From NCBI GenBank assembly GCA_963942565.1, contig OZ012698.1, positions 28,491,744 to 28,555,743 of the forward strand: 64,000 nt of DNA, read 5' to 3'. A program made the position numbers and the translations under genes. Shown piece by piece: positions 12,770 to 24,253 of the stretch. Every line of letters begins with the position of its first letter. Position 1 is the first letter of the stretch. The DNA is from Maea johnstoni. Lineage: Eukaryota; Annelida; Polychaeta; Spionida; Magelonidae. The notes beneath the pieces are model-generated. The model ran no database searches. It saw only the letters and a program-made list of their open reading frames with translations, and was not told the DNA's origin.

Positions 12770-12826
12770 CTGAGGGAGGAGATCCTAAAACCTGAGCTGC
12801 AACTGTGGAGTCCATTTTATTTTTTG
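12770..12826 (-). CDS. start exon of the serine-rich repeat protein
   Basis: The exon starts at 12826 after a strong acceptor (CTTTTTCCCCTCTGTAG). It has 11 untranslated bases, then ATG at 12815, and encodes MDSTVAAQVLGSPPS plus one base before the donor TCAG/GTAAGG (coding part 12770-12815). The leftover G joins TT of the next exon to make valine in frame, so the protein begins MDSTVAAQVLGSPPSVSPS. The acceptor just ahead of the ATG means at least one non-coding exon must lie upstream, in the direction of the CCDC160 gene. It is supported by splice signals and matching phase only; an alternative start is Met31 in exon 2. Confidence 0.7.
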
Positions 12827-12939
12827 CTACAGAGGGGAAAAAGATTATTAGATTTAGTATTAGGGTATTAGCTATGAAATATTTGACTGGCCAAAGAAGG
12901 CTGAAGAAATTTTCTCTGTGATGGCATATATTTTAAACT

Positions 12940-13105
12940 GTGATTGTATATGTAGACAAGTTTGCCAAGTTAAGACAAAAAAAAAGTTTATACATACACG
13001 TAGTAGTGCTCCTAACAAGTTTGCCAAGTTTGGATGGAAAACTCGAACTTTTTGTCACAAAAAAGTGGCAAAAGAGATTGCCAAACTCGAGTCAGACAGA
13101 CTATA
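12940..13105 (+). repeat. dispersed repeat, copy 1
   Basis: About 165 bp resembling 17040-17208. Both copies end in an open stretch that reads ...KLESDRL or ...KLQSDRL before a TAA or TAG stop. The family and function are unknown. Confidence 0.6.
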
Positions 13106-14485
13106 AACTTTCTTCAAAACTTTATTTAAAACAATCATTGTTTGATAAGAAAATAAACAAAAACTTCCTGATGACTTATGACTGATAAAAATATAATATT
13201 CCAGAAATGGAAGTTATAAGTTTTGCCATTTCATATGTCAAGTAGAGATTTCTTTATTACAGCCACACTTCTCGAGAATAGAGTTGAGCAGGCCATTCCT
13301 GATTGGACATTTTCAATTATTCCCATTTATTAGGTTAACTTACCTGAATTCTTAAAGGAACACAGATATAATCCAGCACAAGATCTGTTGTGGTGTACAG
13401 ATAATTCAATAGTAGAATTCCTTGTTTGAAATCCTAATGTAGTTCAATAAAATCCTTCCTAAATTCCTATTTTGGAAGCCATTGAAGAGAACATAACTTT
13501 CTAGATAGTGAATACCTGCAACAATATTGCCCAACAATGCAGCATTGTTTTCAAACTCTGATGCATTTGACAGTTATGAAAAATAGGTCAGCAATAATAG
13601 ACAATGATGCTTAATTGTTGGTGCATTGTTGCTTAATTGTTGGTACATTGTTGGTAGGAAAATACCCTTTGTTGGCTAACAATGGAAGACAATTGAAATG
13701 TGCCAGCAGATCCATATTGTTGCAAACACAGCATTGCACTGACACTATTGTTGGTATGCACAACAATCGAAAGATACACTGTTGCTTTGTACTTCAACAA
13801 AGACTAACAATTGAAAATCCTTCATTCCAAGTAGGAAATCCAAAAGAACCATGGAACAAATATGCAGAAAAAGTACATAATTTTTGTTGACAGAATAGTT
13901 AAACTGAGGAGTTCAATAAGTGCCTTTATCTTTAGCAGATCATGCAATAGCAGGATATATGGCATAGAAGTTAACCCATTCATGCCAACAGCAGCCATAA
14001 AAGCCAGTATGAGGAATTTTTCAGATAAAAGCACTTTTTAACATGTTTTGCCCAATATATGTCTATATTCTGGCTAGGGGTGAAAAATAATCTAGTATTG
14101 TTATGGCCTGACCATAATAGCTAATATCTACCTCCAAAATGGACAAGTCCCAAAAGCACATATTTTTCTGGCCAAAAACTTTTGTATGTTTGTGTTAGTG
14201 ACGGTTGGCATTGTCCTGAAATAGGACTTTTGGGATATATCAATATAAGAACATATAATAGGTTAGGGGATAGGTACATTACTCTCCTTAGTCAAACCCA
14301 AGTAGAAGTGGCTGTGCCGAATATTTCTCAACTAAGCTTGCAGTGACAACACTATCATCGTCTACTAAAAAAAAGGAAATGCAATACCTGGCTTATCTAG
14401 AATATATTCCAGCAAAATTGTATTACCTTGAACATGTCTCAAATATTAATCATTGAGATAAATATCTTGAATGGAAAATCTTCCA

Positions 14486-14698
14486 TTAACTCTTATGCTG
14501 CTGGTGGCTAATTTAACAAATACAAAATGATGCGAAAATATTGAAAAATTATTGAAACCCTGGCATATGGGTACTCATCTGAAAGTACTTAGCAAGAGCT
14601 TTCGGATGAATACCACCATGACAGGGTTTGAAGGGTTTCCAAAGATCTTTGCATCCTTGTGATTTGGATGAAAGTAGCCTCAGCATTAGAACGGTTAA
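14486..14698 (+). mobile_element. MITE, TTAA/CCCTT family (piggyBac-like)
   Basis: About 213 bp between TTAA sites. The left end resembles CTTATGCTGCTGGTGGCTAA and the right end CAGCATTAGAACGG. It matches the family seen at 27593, 53642 and 54991. Confidence 0.8.
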
Positions 14699-14987
14699 GA
14701 TCTTGAAACAAGTGGGCACAAGAATAGTGAAAATGGCACCGCAAATGTTATTTAAGCCATTGGTTCCTTGAGAAATTGATGTCTGGATCAATGATACTTT
14801 TGACAATAATTTGGAATTGAGAATTATTCTACAAAATATTTGAGGGTCTTTCTGTGAAAGATCTAATTAGTATTTATCATTCAAATATTTTACTTACAAT
14901 GCTTTCTATTACAAGATTTAATCAAAATTGCCAGACTGCTCTTGACCCTGTTAGCATTACTGGGATTAAGTATAAAGGGAAACTCAC

Positions 14988-15722
14988 CTTAAAAATCCAG
15001 CTTCGTGAGTTCATCCTGAGTGACCATGTTTGTAGTGCCACCTGGTGTCAATGGCAAACTAGAGAAATGTACGCGGAGGTGCTCCAGGGCTCGTTTCGTC
15101 CTCGCATGGTCCTGAAACTCTTTCTCAAACTCCATCTCCAGATCCCCGATCCTCTCCCTTAAGCCTAGTACTTCACTTTCATGCTGCACCTTCAGATTTT
15201 CCTCCCGTAGGTTAGCCTCGATTTGAGATTTTTTATTCTGAGCTTGCAGGTCAATTTCGAGCTTTTGCTTACTCAGCTTTTCTCTACCAAACTCAATTCT
15301 AAGATCATGTAATTCTTTTAAAGTGGCCAGTCGATCTTTTCGTTGATATTCAATATCCTCATCCTGATCCCTGATTTTCTCCTGAGCTTTTTCTAGCTCC
15401 CCTTTAAGATTATCTACGAGAATTTGTAATCGTTCATTTGCTTTTGATGCTTCATGAAGCTGTTTAGTCCTTAGTTCTAAAGATCTGCGGTGTTTTTTGT
15501 ATTTTGCATCAGTTTCAATTATTCTCTTGTTTGCCTGTTCCAAAGCCACTTTCATCTTCAGGTTCTGTTGTCGTGCAGTCTTGAAAACTTCACGCAGAAC
15601 ATCTAATTCTTTATTGCTCCAAAGAACGGAATCGTTCAAGTCATCAGGAATGGGTTTATCTTGGTCCTCTTTACTGTCTTCGTCATCTTGCTGGTCATCC
15701 TTGTTGACCTCTTGACTTTTGG
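14988..15722 (-). CDS. CCDC160: CCDC160 homologue, exon 3 (coiled coil and stop)
   Basis: This exon encodes residues 89-332. It starts after the acceptor CTTTCTTTTGCAG in phase 1, which fits exon 2 exactly and gives AKSQEVNKDD. An acidic linker leads to PDDLNDSVLWSNKELDVL, then a long charged coiled coil from about residue 120 to 315. It ends RALEHLRVHFSSL, close to the RALELLRKHFAS end of human CCDC160 (from memory), and closes with KLDF and TAA at 14991-14989. The assembled protein is 332 residues against about 325 for human CCDC160. CCDC160 is a soluble coiled-coil protein of uncharacterised function. A consensus donor (G/GTGAGT) begins one base after the stop codon, so the transcript may carry a spliced 3' untranslated region. 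Confidence 0.85.
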
Positions 15723-15740
15723 CTGCAAAAGAAAGATGGC

Positions 15741-16218
15741 AAATGCACCATCATGATGATTTAGGTTCAAAATGTGCCTATATGTGTCACCTTTCAAATA
15801 AGACCACCCGCAAGTCTGTCCTCCTCAGCACTCCTCAGATATGGCTTATGAAAGTTAGTAAAAAACTAGCCTGAGTCTGGGTATGGAGGCTGCCATTATC
15901 AGAAGTGGTGCTTATGAAGTGACTGCCAGCCCTGCTTCTGATTGGTTGAGAGATATCAGTGGCAGTCATTTCCAGCCACTGATATCTCTCAACCAATCAG
16001 AAGCAGCACTGGCAGTCACTTCATACCACTGATTGTGCTTAATTGGGCTTAATTGGCCTGCAATGTCAGCCTCCATGCCCAGAGTCAGGCTAGTTTTTTA
16101 CTAACTTTCATAAGCCATATCTGAGGAGTGCTGAGGAGGACAGACTTGCGGGTGGTCTTATTAGAAAGGTGACACGTATAGGCACATTTTGAACCTAAAT
16201 CATTATGATTGGCATTGC
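15741..16218. repeat. 478-bp near-perfect palindrome (foldback MITE)
   Basis: Two arms of about 230 bp mirror each other around 15976, from GATTTAGGTTCAAAATGTGC on the left to its complement near 16205. It lies in CCDC160 intron 2 and its base is only about 18 nt from the exon 3 acceptor. Confidence 0.9.
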
Positions 16219-16365
16219 TGATTTTTTTTTTTAATTCAAATTCTCAAGCGCTTGGCACAAATTGTCACAGGGTTGTCCAAGTATATAAGTCCTGAAGCAC
16301 AGACCATCAATCCTCGAGCACAGTATTTCTAGAACAACAAAAGGTTCTCAAACATTTTGTTTGTG

Positions 16366-16630
16366 GCACAGTAATATTAGCCTCATATCAATATTGGACA
16401 TCTCTGTTGATCGATAGGGAACACAATTGAAATGATGTTGTAGTTCACATTTTAATGAAATCTGCATAAAATGGTACATTTGAGAATATAGGAAAGGCTT
16501 TTCTTTAATCTCCATGCAGTCTGATACTTTGCTGAGATAAACAAAGCTTGATGGTTTAATCATTTGGTTTTTCGCACATTTTGAAGCCTCTGTCGCACAC
16601 TGGTGTGTCAATGTGACAGTTTGACACCCC
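16366..16630. repeat. dispersed repeat shared with 51640-51880
   Basis: Both copies share blocks such as ATATTAGCC(T/C)CATATCAATA, AATCTGCATAAAATGGTACAT and TTTTGAAGCCTC. I cannot assign the family. Confidence 0.65.
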
Positions 16631-17039
16631 TGTTGTCATAGTGAGGAAAACCAGCAGTACCCCAAGGGGATGTTGACACTGCTAACAGCTTTGGTTTGAC
16701 TTCCTTAAAGGGCTAGCTTTCTATTTCACTCACTCATTCAACTGATTAGTACATAAGATGGTTGATGCAGATGGAATCAACAATTGCAATTCTTATTAGA
16801 CATTTCATTCTTATTTGCCCCAGAACAACTGTTGTTGATAAATAGAAAAATAATATCAACAATGTGGCAATTTTAATATTTTTTCTAATTTGATAATATA
16901 TTGAGGATTGGACAACAAATAAAATATGGTTTAGCCTAGAAAAAGATGGCAGTGGCCTACAAAGATGATGGGTAATACCACAATACACATCTCCATATTT
17001 TTATGCAACCTATGGAGATCGCTTTCATCAGGAATTACA

Positions 17040-17208
17040 AGAAATATTTTAAAACCTATTGTAGTCTGTCAGCGATCGCAAAAAGTATGTTTACGCATAC
17101 ACAACCTAGTGCTACAAAGAGGTTTACCATGTATGGAGGGCAAACTCGAATGTTTCGTCTCAAAAAAATGGAAAAAGAGGTTGCCAAACTCCAGTCAGAC
17201 AGACTATA
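17040..17208 (+). repeat. dispersed repeat, copy 2
   Basis: This is the partner of 12940-13105, sharing the GCAAACTCGAAT, CAAAAAA.TGG and GTCAGACAGACTATA blocks. It lies in CCDC160 intron 2. Confidence 0.6.
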
Positions 17209-17536
17209 GTGCCCACAGGAGCAAAAACAAGATGGACAAAATTGCAGAAATTTTGCAGGCAAAGGTAAAACCATTTCTCCTTATTTAAAGGAGAAATGTT
17301 ATTCAGAATATTACCATAAACTAAACTCTCCTTCAAAGACTTTGTAAAATCATTCTTGATTCCAAATTTATCATAAACAGTATTAAAGACCCAGATGAAA
17401 ATACCTAGAGCAACTACAAAGTATGATAGGATTAATCAGTAAACCAACTACAATTGATAATGACTTCATATCCCAAGCACTTGGTTTGGTAAATTAGACT
17501 TATTCTTAATTCTAGTCTAACACTCCTAAATACATA

Positions 17537-17752
17537 TTAACCCTTAGGCTGCTGTTGGCTAATTTGGTCAATACAAAATCATGCAAAAATCCTGAAAAGT
17601 GATTGAAACCCTGGCACATGGGTACTCATCTGAGAGTGGTAAGCAAGAGCTATCCTATGATCACCAGGCAACATGACAAGGTTAAGATGTTTTTCAAAAA
17701 TCTTTGCGTTCCTGTGCTTTGGACGAAAGTAGCCTCAGTACTGGAAGGGTAA
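17537..17752 (+). mobile_element. MITE, TTAA/CCCTT family
   Basis: It starts TTAACCCTTAGGCTGCTGTT and ends CTGGAAGGGTAAA, so the right TTAA is slightly decayed. Confidence 0.78.
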
Positions 17753-17788
17753 AGGTTACTCTTAGATCTTGTAACATCACTTAATTAC

Positions 17789-17909
17789 CTTCTTCTTCCT
17801 CAAGTCTCCTCTTTTCCTCTTCCTCCAATGCTGTCATCAGGTACACTCTCTCATACACATTTTTGATAGCAGAAATGTCAAGGGGATGAATTTTACTCCT
17901 AGGAGGCAC
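17789..17909 (-). CDS. CCDC160: CCDC160 homologue, exon 2
   Basis: The exon is 121 bases, from the acceptor ACTTCAG/GTG at 17909 to the donor AAG/GTAATT at 17788. It enters in phase 0 from exon 1 and leaves in phase 1 to exon 3. It encodes residues 49-88, VPPRSKIHPLDISAIKNV and then a helical stretch rich in E, K and R that ends RRLEEEE. It is too short to appear as an open frame with its own start and was found by looking for coding sequence between exons 1 and 3. The phase agreement on both sides is the main support. Confidence 0.8.
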
Positions 17910-20683
17910 CTGAAGTAAGATTTGAACAAAACACATGTTGAAAACTGGCCATAAATGTAATGCATATATTTACATAAAAATTAAATCACTAATCAATAAA
18001 CCCAACAGGGGGTTACAACTTACAAGACACTGTTTTGCAGGACTCCAGAAATCTAAATATCATAAGTCATAAGATCAAATACAGAAATATTCCATAATCA
18101 GTCCAATGGTGCATGGATTAGAACTAAATGGTAAATTTCTTGTAACCTTGGTCTATCTTGAAAAAGAAGGGTTGCTGTCAGAATCATTTGATGAGTTTTT
18201 GCTTAATACCAAATAATTTTTTAGATAAACTGCTGGCCTGCAAAGAGCAATCACCTCTGGGATAAAAAAATCTTAGTGTTGTGAATGGCATATGGGAGGC
18301 AATTCAAGCAATTGCCTCTCATATGCCGTTCACAACAACCTTTATGTGGTCAGCATCAAATGCAAGTTTTGCAAACTACAGGAAAAGCAATTTTTCTTTT
18401 TAAGTAAAAGAAAATCTATCAAATAATTGCTGGGCCCTCAAATATTGCTGTAGGCCCATACAGTGCTGGCCTTCAATTCCTGCACGAAGAGCATGGGCAG
18501 CACAGGCATGATTCACGACCAGTCGACCACAGGCCTAATTTCCACACAGTTTCCTTGGCATGGCTGCAACCACTGGTCCCTGACCTCACTTAGTACTGAA
18601 CGTGGCTTCGCAGCTACGCTGGTCATTGATGTGTTTGGGGGTAATGGCTTATATTTTTGACATTTTATACAGGAGAGTTTGTACAACCAGGCACTGGCAG
18701 ATGTCCACTCGACTGGCACAAAAATTAAATGTCTTCACTGTACATTCACCAAGTTAAGGGCTGGATGGTACCAGGGAGTTCAAAAGGTCAAAGCCAATCA
18801 CTGCTACAATACATGCTGCACATGTACTGGGGAACCAACAATAATCCTGTAAAATTGTTAACAATGGCAACAATATATACTTGTCCTATGAATGGCATTA
18901 GATTCAGAGTTAAATAGAACTTAGGGATAGAGAATTAGTATGTTTCTATTGATTCTTTTCTGATTATGACAAATGCAATCTAACCAGCAAGGGGTGTGGC
19001 TGTCATTTGGATACCAAAAGCCTCAAAAATCACCCCTCAGGACACCCAAAATAATTTTGTGAGAAATTTTGATATTGATTTCAAGCATATAATTGATGTT
19101 TTTTTTTCACTTCTATATATCTACCATGATACTGCATAAGGATATCATGCCTCATTTTAATAAGTAAATGCATTTTATGGTTGTAATCTGGGTATATTGT
19201 GGTCTCCATTGAAAAATAGAACCCCAAAAGATATTACAATTGTCAATTTTGGGCACCAGTTATAAATCCTGGCTAAGACCCTGATGACAAGGCAAGGGTT
19301 TAACCCTTTCAATTATCAAAAGATAAGATAAAGAAATTGCTTGAATAAAAAAAATACATGCAGGTATTTTTACATGAAAATATTTGATAATATGTATCAC
19401 AACTGAACCACAGTACAATATTTAAACACAAGGTACATCAACAAGGTATCAGTGTTTTATTGGCAAGTTCTAAAATTTGCAGAGCAAGTCAAAACTGGTA
19501 TAAACCTGCCCAGAATGGCAAATACAATAAAAAATTACATCAGTCCATGTTTGCAAACCACTTTTAAATCAGAAAGGTGATCTACATGAAATTATGAATC
19601 GCATGTGACCAATCAAGTATATCGATATTTAGACAGCTGTGGTTGCAGACTGTGTCTGTTGTCAGAAAACCTTGTGTGCATGCCCTGGAAAAATAAATGA
19701 TTGTTTGACTTTGCTCACATTATTATATCAATGTTTGACAGAAAGGTAGAAAATTATGAGAATGATGCCATTCATATCTATTCTTATAACTATACAAAGA
19801 TTTTATCAACATATGCTTGTGGGTTAAGATATTTGGTAGGTGTCATACCTTTCAGATTTAAAATAAAATATTAGAAGAGAATGTCATGAGGGTCTTTGGC
19901 AAGTAAAATAGTAAAAATTGGTATGCTCTGCATAGGGAGACAGATGTTATTCAATCATACACTTGAAAGAGTCTGATTGGTGGTATAAGTGGTAGACTTA
20001 TAACATCATAAGTTTGGTTCCTATGAAGTGCAATCACATGTGACTTAATTGATCAGACTTGACTGTCACTGGTCCACTAGAATCAAGCTCAATGCACCAT
20101 GGTTTCCTCATTCATTTAAATGCACAGAATCTATTTAAAATATTGGTTTAAATACTTAAGTATTGGGCATAAGTGGGCTATTTAATTAGACTCCCTGCCA
20201 GGGTCTTAGCAGCAGGGTGTCTGGGTGTCTTAAGGACTCCCTGGTTCATGAAAAATATGTTGTTTTTTATAAACACTAATTTCAAGTTAAATTTCTGAAA
20301 AGTTTAACTTCAAAATGATAAAACATTTCTTGAAGAATGAAGCATACAATATAACTAAAAATATTTGTTAATGTACATAATCAGTGTAATGACTTTTTCT
20401 TTTTCAATCAGGGATTTTGGACACCCTAAATTCTTGAAATCCCAATTTGGACATCCTGTTATGAAAATCCTGGCTAAGTCCCTGCGAGTCCCTGATATTT
20501 GCGATACTCATACCGGTAATTGCACTTTTCGAAATTGAGGTAGTATGTACATCCATAAAGAAGAACATCTATGGTAAAAAAAAAGGTAGGGCAAGATGCG
20601 TTGAAGGAGAGGCCTTCAGGATGAACTTCATGGATGGCTGTCAATACAAATATTGTGGACTATCCAGATTATTACAAATGTAC
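17910..20683 (-). other. CCDC160 intron 1
   Basis: This 2.8-kb AT-rich intron holds a 60-bp hairpin at 18278-18337 and short open frames near 18460-18720 and 18729-18917 that resemble no known protein. No mobile element with clear ends was seen. Confidence 0.65.
18278..18337. repeat. 60-bp palindrome
   Basis: GTTGTGAATGGCATATGGGA is mirrored downstream, with a small central loop around CAAGCAATTG. Confidence 0.8.
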
Positions 20684-20827
20684 CTTTTCATCATGATCTC
20701 CTGTTTTTTCCTCATTCATTAAAGAAGCAAGGCTGAATCCAAAAGTTGGCGGAAACAATTCTTCCACCCAATGTTTTCCTTGATCTTCTTCCACTGGAGA
20801 TGGCACCCTTTTACCTCCACTAGCCAT
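20684..20827 (-). CDS. CCDC160: CCDC160 homologue, exon 1 (start codon)
   Basis: The ATG is at 20827-20825, and 48 complete codons run to the donor AAAAG/GTACAT at 20683. The protein begins MASGGKRVPSPVEEDQ and continues GKHWVEELFPPTFGFSLASL. The KHWVEELFPPTF segment matches the KHWKENMFTPFF segment near the N-terminus of human CCDC160 (recalled, not searched). Together with the matching C-terminal motif and near-equal length, this identifies the gene. The start codon faces the glycogenin start at 21375. Confidence 0.82.
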
Positions 20828-21374
20828 AATTCTTGTTAATGTATAATGTAAATGTGCTTGTCGGTGTTATCATAAATTTCTTAAAATAATTTAAAACAAT
20901 TTTTTTTTTATACTAACAAAAGTTTGAAAATGTTCATACAAATAGCATGATTCACAAGTGCTATTCTTTGTCTTCGAAGGAAACGTGGTTGTATTGTGTA
21001 TGGAATCTGTTTTTCTTGGATCCAGTTCATTTGACAGCTGTCACTTGAAACACATGCAATGGTCAGCTGATTCAAATGTTGTTTACATTTTGGCCCAAGA
21101 TCACCTGACCACTTTCGACCTCATCAAGGAATTTATGTTTGGCTTTCAAATGGGTATTTTCTGACACCAGTTCTCCGATAAAAACTATCTTGGATAATTT
21201 ACACACGATAAAAATCAATAATTTTGAACAACCCACGAAATACCATCAGGTAATTCCACAAAAGCCGCAGAGATTTCAAAGGCGGCGCTCATTCATGGGC
21301 GCAGCCATTTTAGATCACGTGATTTTGTCGACAAATGCGATTGGTTACTGTCGGATTCACACATTTCCAGCAAG
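20828..21374. promoter_or_regulatory. probable divergent promoter between CCDC160 and glycogenin
   Basis: The two start codons are 547 bp apart and point away from each other. The 90 bp before the glycogenin ATG are richer in G and C than the surroundings. They hold a YY1-like site (GCAGCCATTTTAG at 21301), a palindromic E-box (ATCACGTGAT at 21315) and an inverted CCAAT box (GATTGGTTA at 21339). The glycogenin start lies in AAGATGGC, itself a YY1-like motif often seen at start sites. No clear TATA box was seen. Transcription start sites cannot be placed from sequence alone. Confidence 0.55.
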
Positions 21375-21393
21375 ATGGCTTCAGCACAGCAAG
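21375..21393 (+). CDS. GYG1: glycogenin, coding exon 1 (six codons plus one base)
   Basis: ATG in a good context (CAAGATGG) is followed by GCT TCA GCA CAG CAA G and a GT donor (AAG/GTTGGTGA). The leftover G joins TA of exon 2 to make valine, so the protein starts [15 protein letters not shown]. Vertebrate glycogenin genes likewise have a tiny first coding exon ending in phase 1. The donor is weaker than consensus, and the call rests on phase, start context and promoter-like sequence upstream. The intron that follows is 28.8 kb. Confidence 0.68.
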
Positions 21394-24253
21394 GTTGGTG
21401 AAATTTTCTTCTGTAAACTACACGAACAGTCGTTTTTCATTACATTTCTAGACACGAATGTGTTCTTGAGGATATGCTCTACATGTTTATGTAGTCAGCT
21501 TTATTTTTATGTTTAATATGTACGTGTACGAGCAAGAACAAGATTAAGCATGGAAGGCATGAGTGGTCCCCTTCGTTCTAACATCTCAAGGTCACCCTTA
21601 CTACAGTATTTTTTGACAGCCACCCCTAAAGAAGCCGGTCGGGTAGTCAGACGGTATTTTTGGCGCCTCATGGTTCCGTGGAACTAGAGAATGTCGCTTT
21701 TGACTCAAACTACACATAGGCTAAGTGTGTCAAGGCTTTGAATGCACTGAGGGAAAACCCTCTTGAGAGTCTGAGTCTGTCACTGGATTGATTCATGTCC
21801 AAACCCCACATCCTTAGGACACTGGACAAAAACGACACTGAAACTACTCTAAAACGTATTTTTGACTTTATATTTCATTTTCGCCTTACATTATACATTA
21901 GAACATTAATTATTGAAAAGGAAAAAGGTAGCTTTTTTAAAACAAAACTTCTAGTACACTAGAAGACAAGTAGGACCACATACATGCACTAATACTTGGA
22001 TACATAGCTTACTGACCCGTTGTTGACCTCCTTTTTGCCCATATATGGAAGATGTTGGGCTATTCATAGCACACGCCATGTGGAACATGAGGCAACCTCG
22101 TGATTCTTTTATTCTTCAAGGTATAATCACTACCAGATGCTAGCTAGGTGGTTGGACTTATGTCCATGGTACATCTTCTTAAAAGTCTACCATTTATGTT
22201 CAGAATATCTTTCTGTAACTTAAAGGTAGACTTAGGAAATGGCTTTCTATTAAAAAGGGGGTGTGGCACATTGTAGTGCCCCTTCGCTATCTCACTAGTA
22301 GATATGTTTGGAATGAATTAAAGTCTAGGACCAAGCTGAATTTATATAGAGATTATAAGTTGTTAGGCATGTAGTTATCTCATAAAAATATATTTCCCAG
22401 CCCCCTGGGTGTTGGAGGGGAGGGGGGGGGGGGGGGGTATGGCAATGACCTACAAACATGATGAGGCTCCACTGTTGAGTCTTCTGCAGGTATCTGGCAT
22501 GTACATGGTCATTGGATTTAGTACAATTCCTATACTATTAGCCATATAGATATTGGACATAGCTTTTTTCTACTAACGTAGATGGACTGGGCACAGAGAA
22601 TTAGGTCAGCCAGGAAGGTCCTAAGCTGGAGCCTGGAGGTACCCCATTTTTTCAAAGAAAGTGCCTATATAATGGTGCAATTTCATGCTATACATTTATT
22701 TGTTATGAGACAAAAAAGAATGCTTAATTTTTCATGGAATGACACAATCACAGATTGTGTGAGGCCTTATGGTGGCACTAGTCTAATTGAATATTAGATT
22801 GAGTTATCCATTATTGATGAGTGAGCCTAGTGGTGAGGTTATAGCAATGTCAACCTGATTTTAAAAAATGAAACAAAAGGAAACAAGAAAAAAGTGAGCC
22901 TAGGAAAATTATGGAGGATTATTATTAGATCCATTCCCACAACACACTTGATTGTCATAAACTTTAGTGGTATCTCATTCACAAAAGGAATGTTTAGAAA
23001 ATATTTGATGAAAAATCGGTTCCTCAGAACTCTATTTACAACTCTCCCTCAGATATTTTGCTTATTTATGCTTTATTCCAAAGTTATTTTTAAAAATTTG
23101 AAAGGTCCAAACTAAACTGGTCACGTAGATCCCCAGTCATTAATGGGTTTACAATATTGTATTTCTTCCCCAAACCAGAGGCAATTGAGTATAATCGGCC
23201 TATCCTATCCCCAAACCATAGTCCTATTGAATTTCCCCATAAAAGTTTGAGGTGACCACCATGAGTCAAGCACCTTGATTAAAACGATAATTTTTTAGAA
23301 AAATTTGACTGCCAGTTACTGTCCGTGTTAGGTTTAACAAACATTTTCATGTATTTTTCAAATATTTGAAATATTTGTGTTTCTTAAAATTTGTCATACT
23401 GCATAGGTATAAATGGGTCAAAGTCCTTAATATTGAGTCTTTTCATTATGGGATAGGTTTTTGGCTGTAGTCAAAGGATGTTGCACCTGATGCCCCCCTT
23501 TTCACAGCTTGAACAGCAAATTTAGCTCTGTGCGTTGTAAACCACAATTTCACAGTCTCCAGTCGGCATTGTGTGCAGTCTGCTGAACATGAATGGATGC
23601 CTGCAAGGGTGCACTCAGAGCTAGTTGTTTCCAGGACACCTTCGGTTTCTTGCTGGTCTCCATTCAGCATGCTGGTCCTTTAAAAAGTGCTGCTCACTGC
23701 TTTTATCAAACATAGATTACCTAAAAAGTCACCAGGAATTTGAAGGATAATGGTCTGACGATGTCAAAATAAAAGGTAAAATCTAGCCTAGAATTTAGGG
23801 CCATCATCACTTAAATTTTGACAGATAATGCCATGAACTAGTTTTATTTTTCGTACTAGGCAACAACTGGTCAAAGTGTTTAGGGAGGATTGGTTAATTT
23901 AAGGTAATCTTACCTGTTGGTGATAGGAGGTCTCTTGAGTCTGAGTATGACAACGGGTTAGACATCACACCATACAGTGCCATCTATGGGTTATTGAAGG
24001 AACTACTCTTATTTTGGTCAATCTGGGGTTAATTTGGCAGGGATTTGTTACTTAGGTAAATCCTGCTGCACTGGAATCTTAATCCTGGTACCAATAGGGC
24101 TGAAGGTCAGCAAGTGCTCTGCTCCACTCCTTAGATGAAACTATGAAGAGCCGCCTATACCAAATGAAGCTGGAAACACCAAGAAATTCCTAGAAATTAA
24201 AAACCTCAGAAAACACATTATGTTTTGTCTTGTATAAGGTCGATGATGATGGT
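21394..24253 (+). other. glycogenin intron 1, first part
   Basis: It contains a G-run (22420-22438) and a decayed TTAA/CCCATT MITE (about 22955-23150). A 74-codon minus-strand open frame at 23446-23670 has four cysteines but matches nothing I know. There is no other structure. Confidence 0.6.

Larger units (their letters stand above)
12827..14987. other. spacer between CCDC160 and the serine-rich gene
   Basis: This 2.2-kb spacer would be an intron if the two genes are co-transcribed. It holds a dispersed repeat (12940-13105), an imperfect TTGTTGG/CAACAAT-rich patch at 13590-13800, a TTAA/CCCTT MITE (14486-14698) and a decayed TTAA/CCCATT MITE (14764-14975). I saw no convincing polyadenylation signal directly after the CCDC160 stop. 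Confidence 0.6.
15723..17788 (-). other. CCDC160 intron 2
   Basis: It contains the 478-bp palindrome, a dispersed repeat at 16366-16630 shared with 51640-51880, the 17040 repeat, a decayed TTAA/CCCATT copy (17285-17460) and a TTAA/CCCTT MITE. No other coding sequence was recognised. Confidence 0.7.

Noticed and set aside
23446-23670. 74-codon minus-strand frame with several cysteines
   Set aside because: No family resemblance, no splice context and no upstream support. It is kept only as a note in the intron entry.
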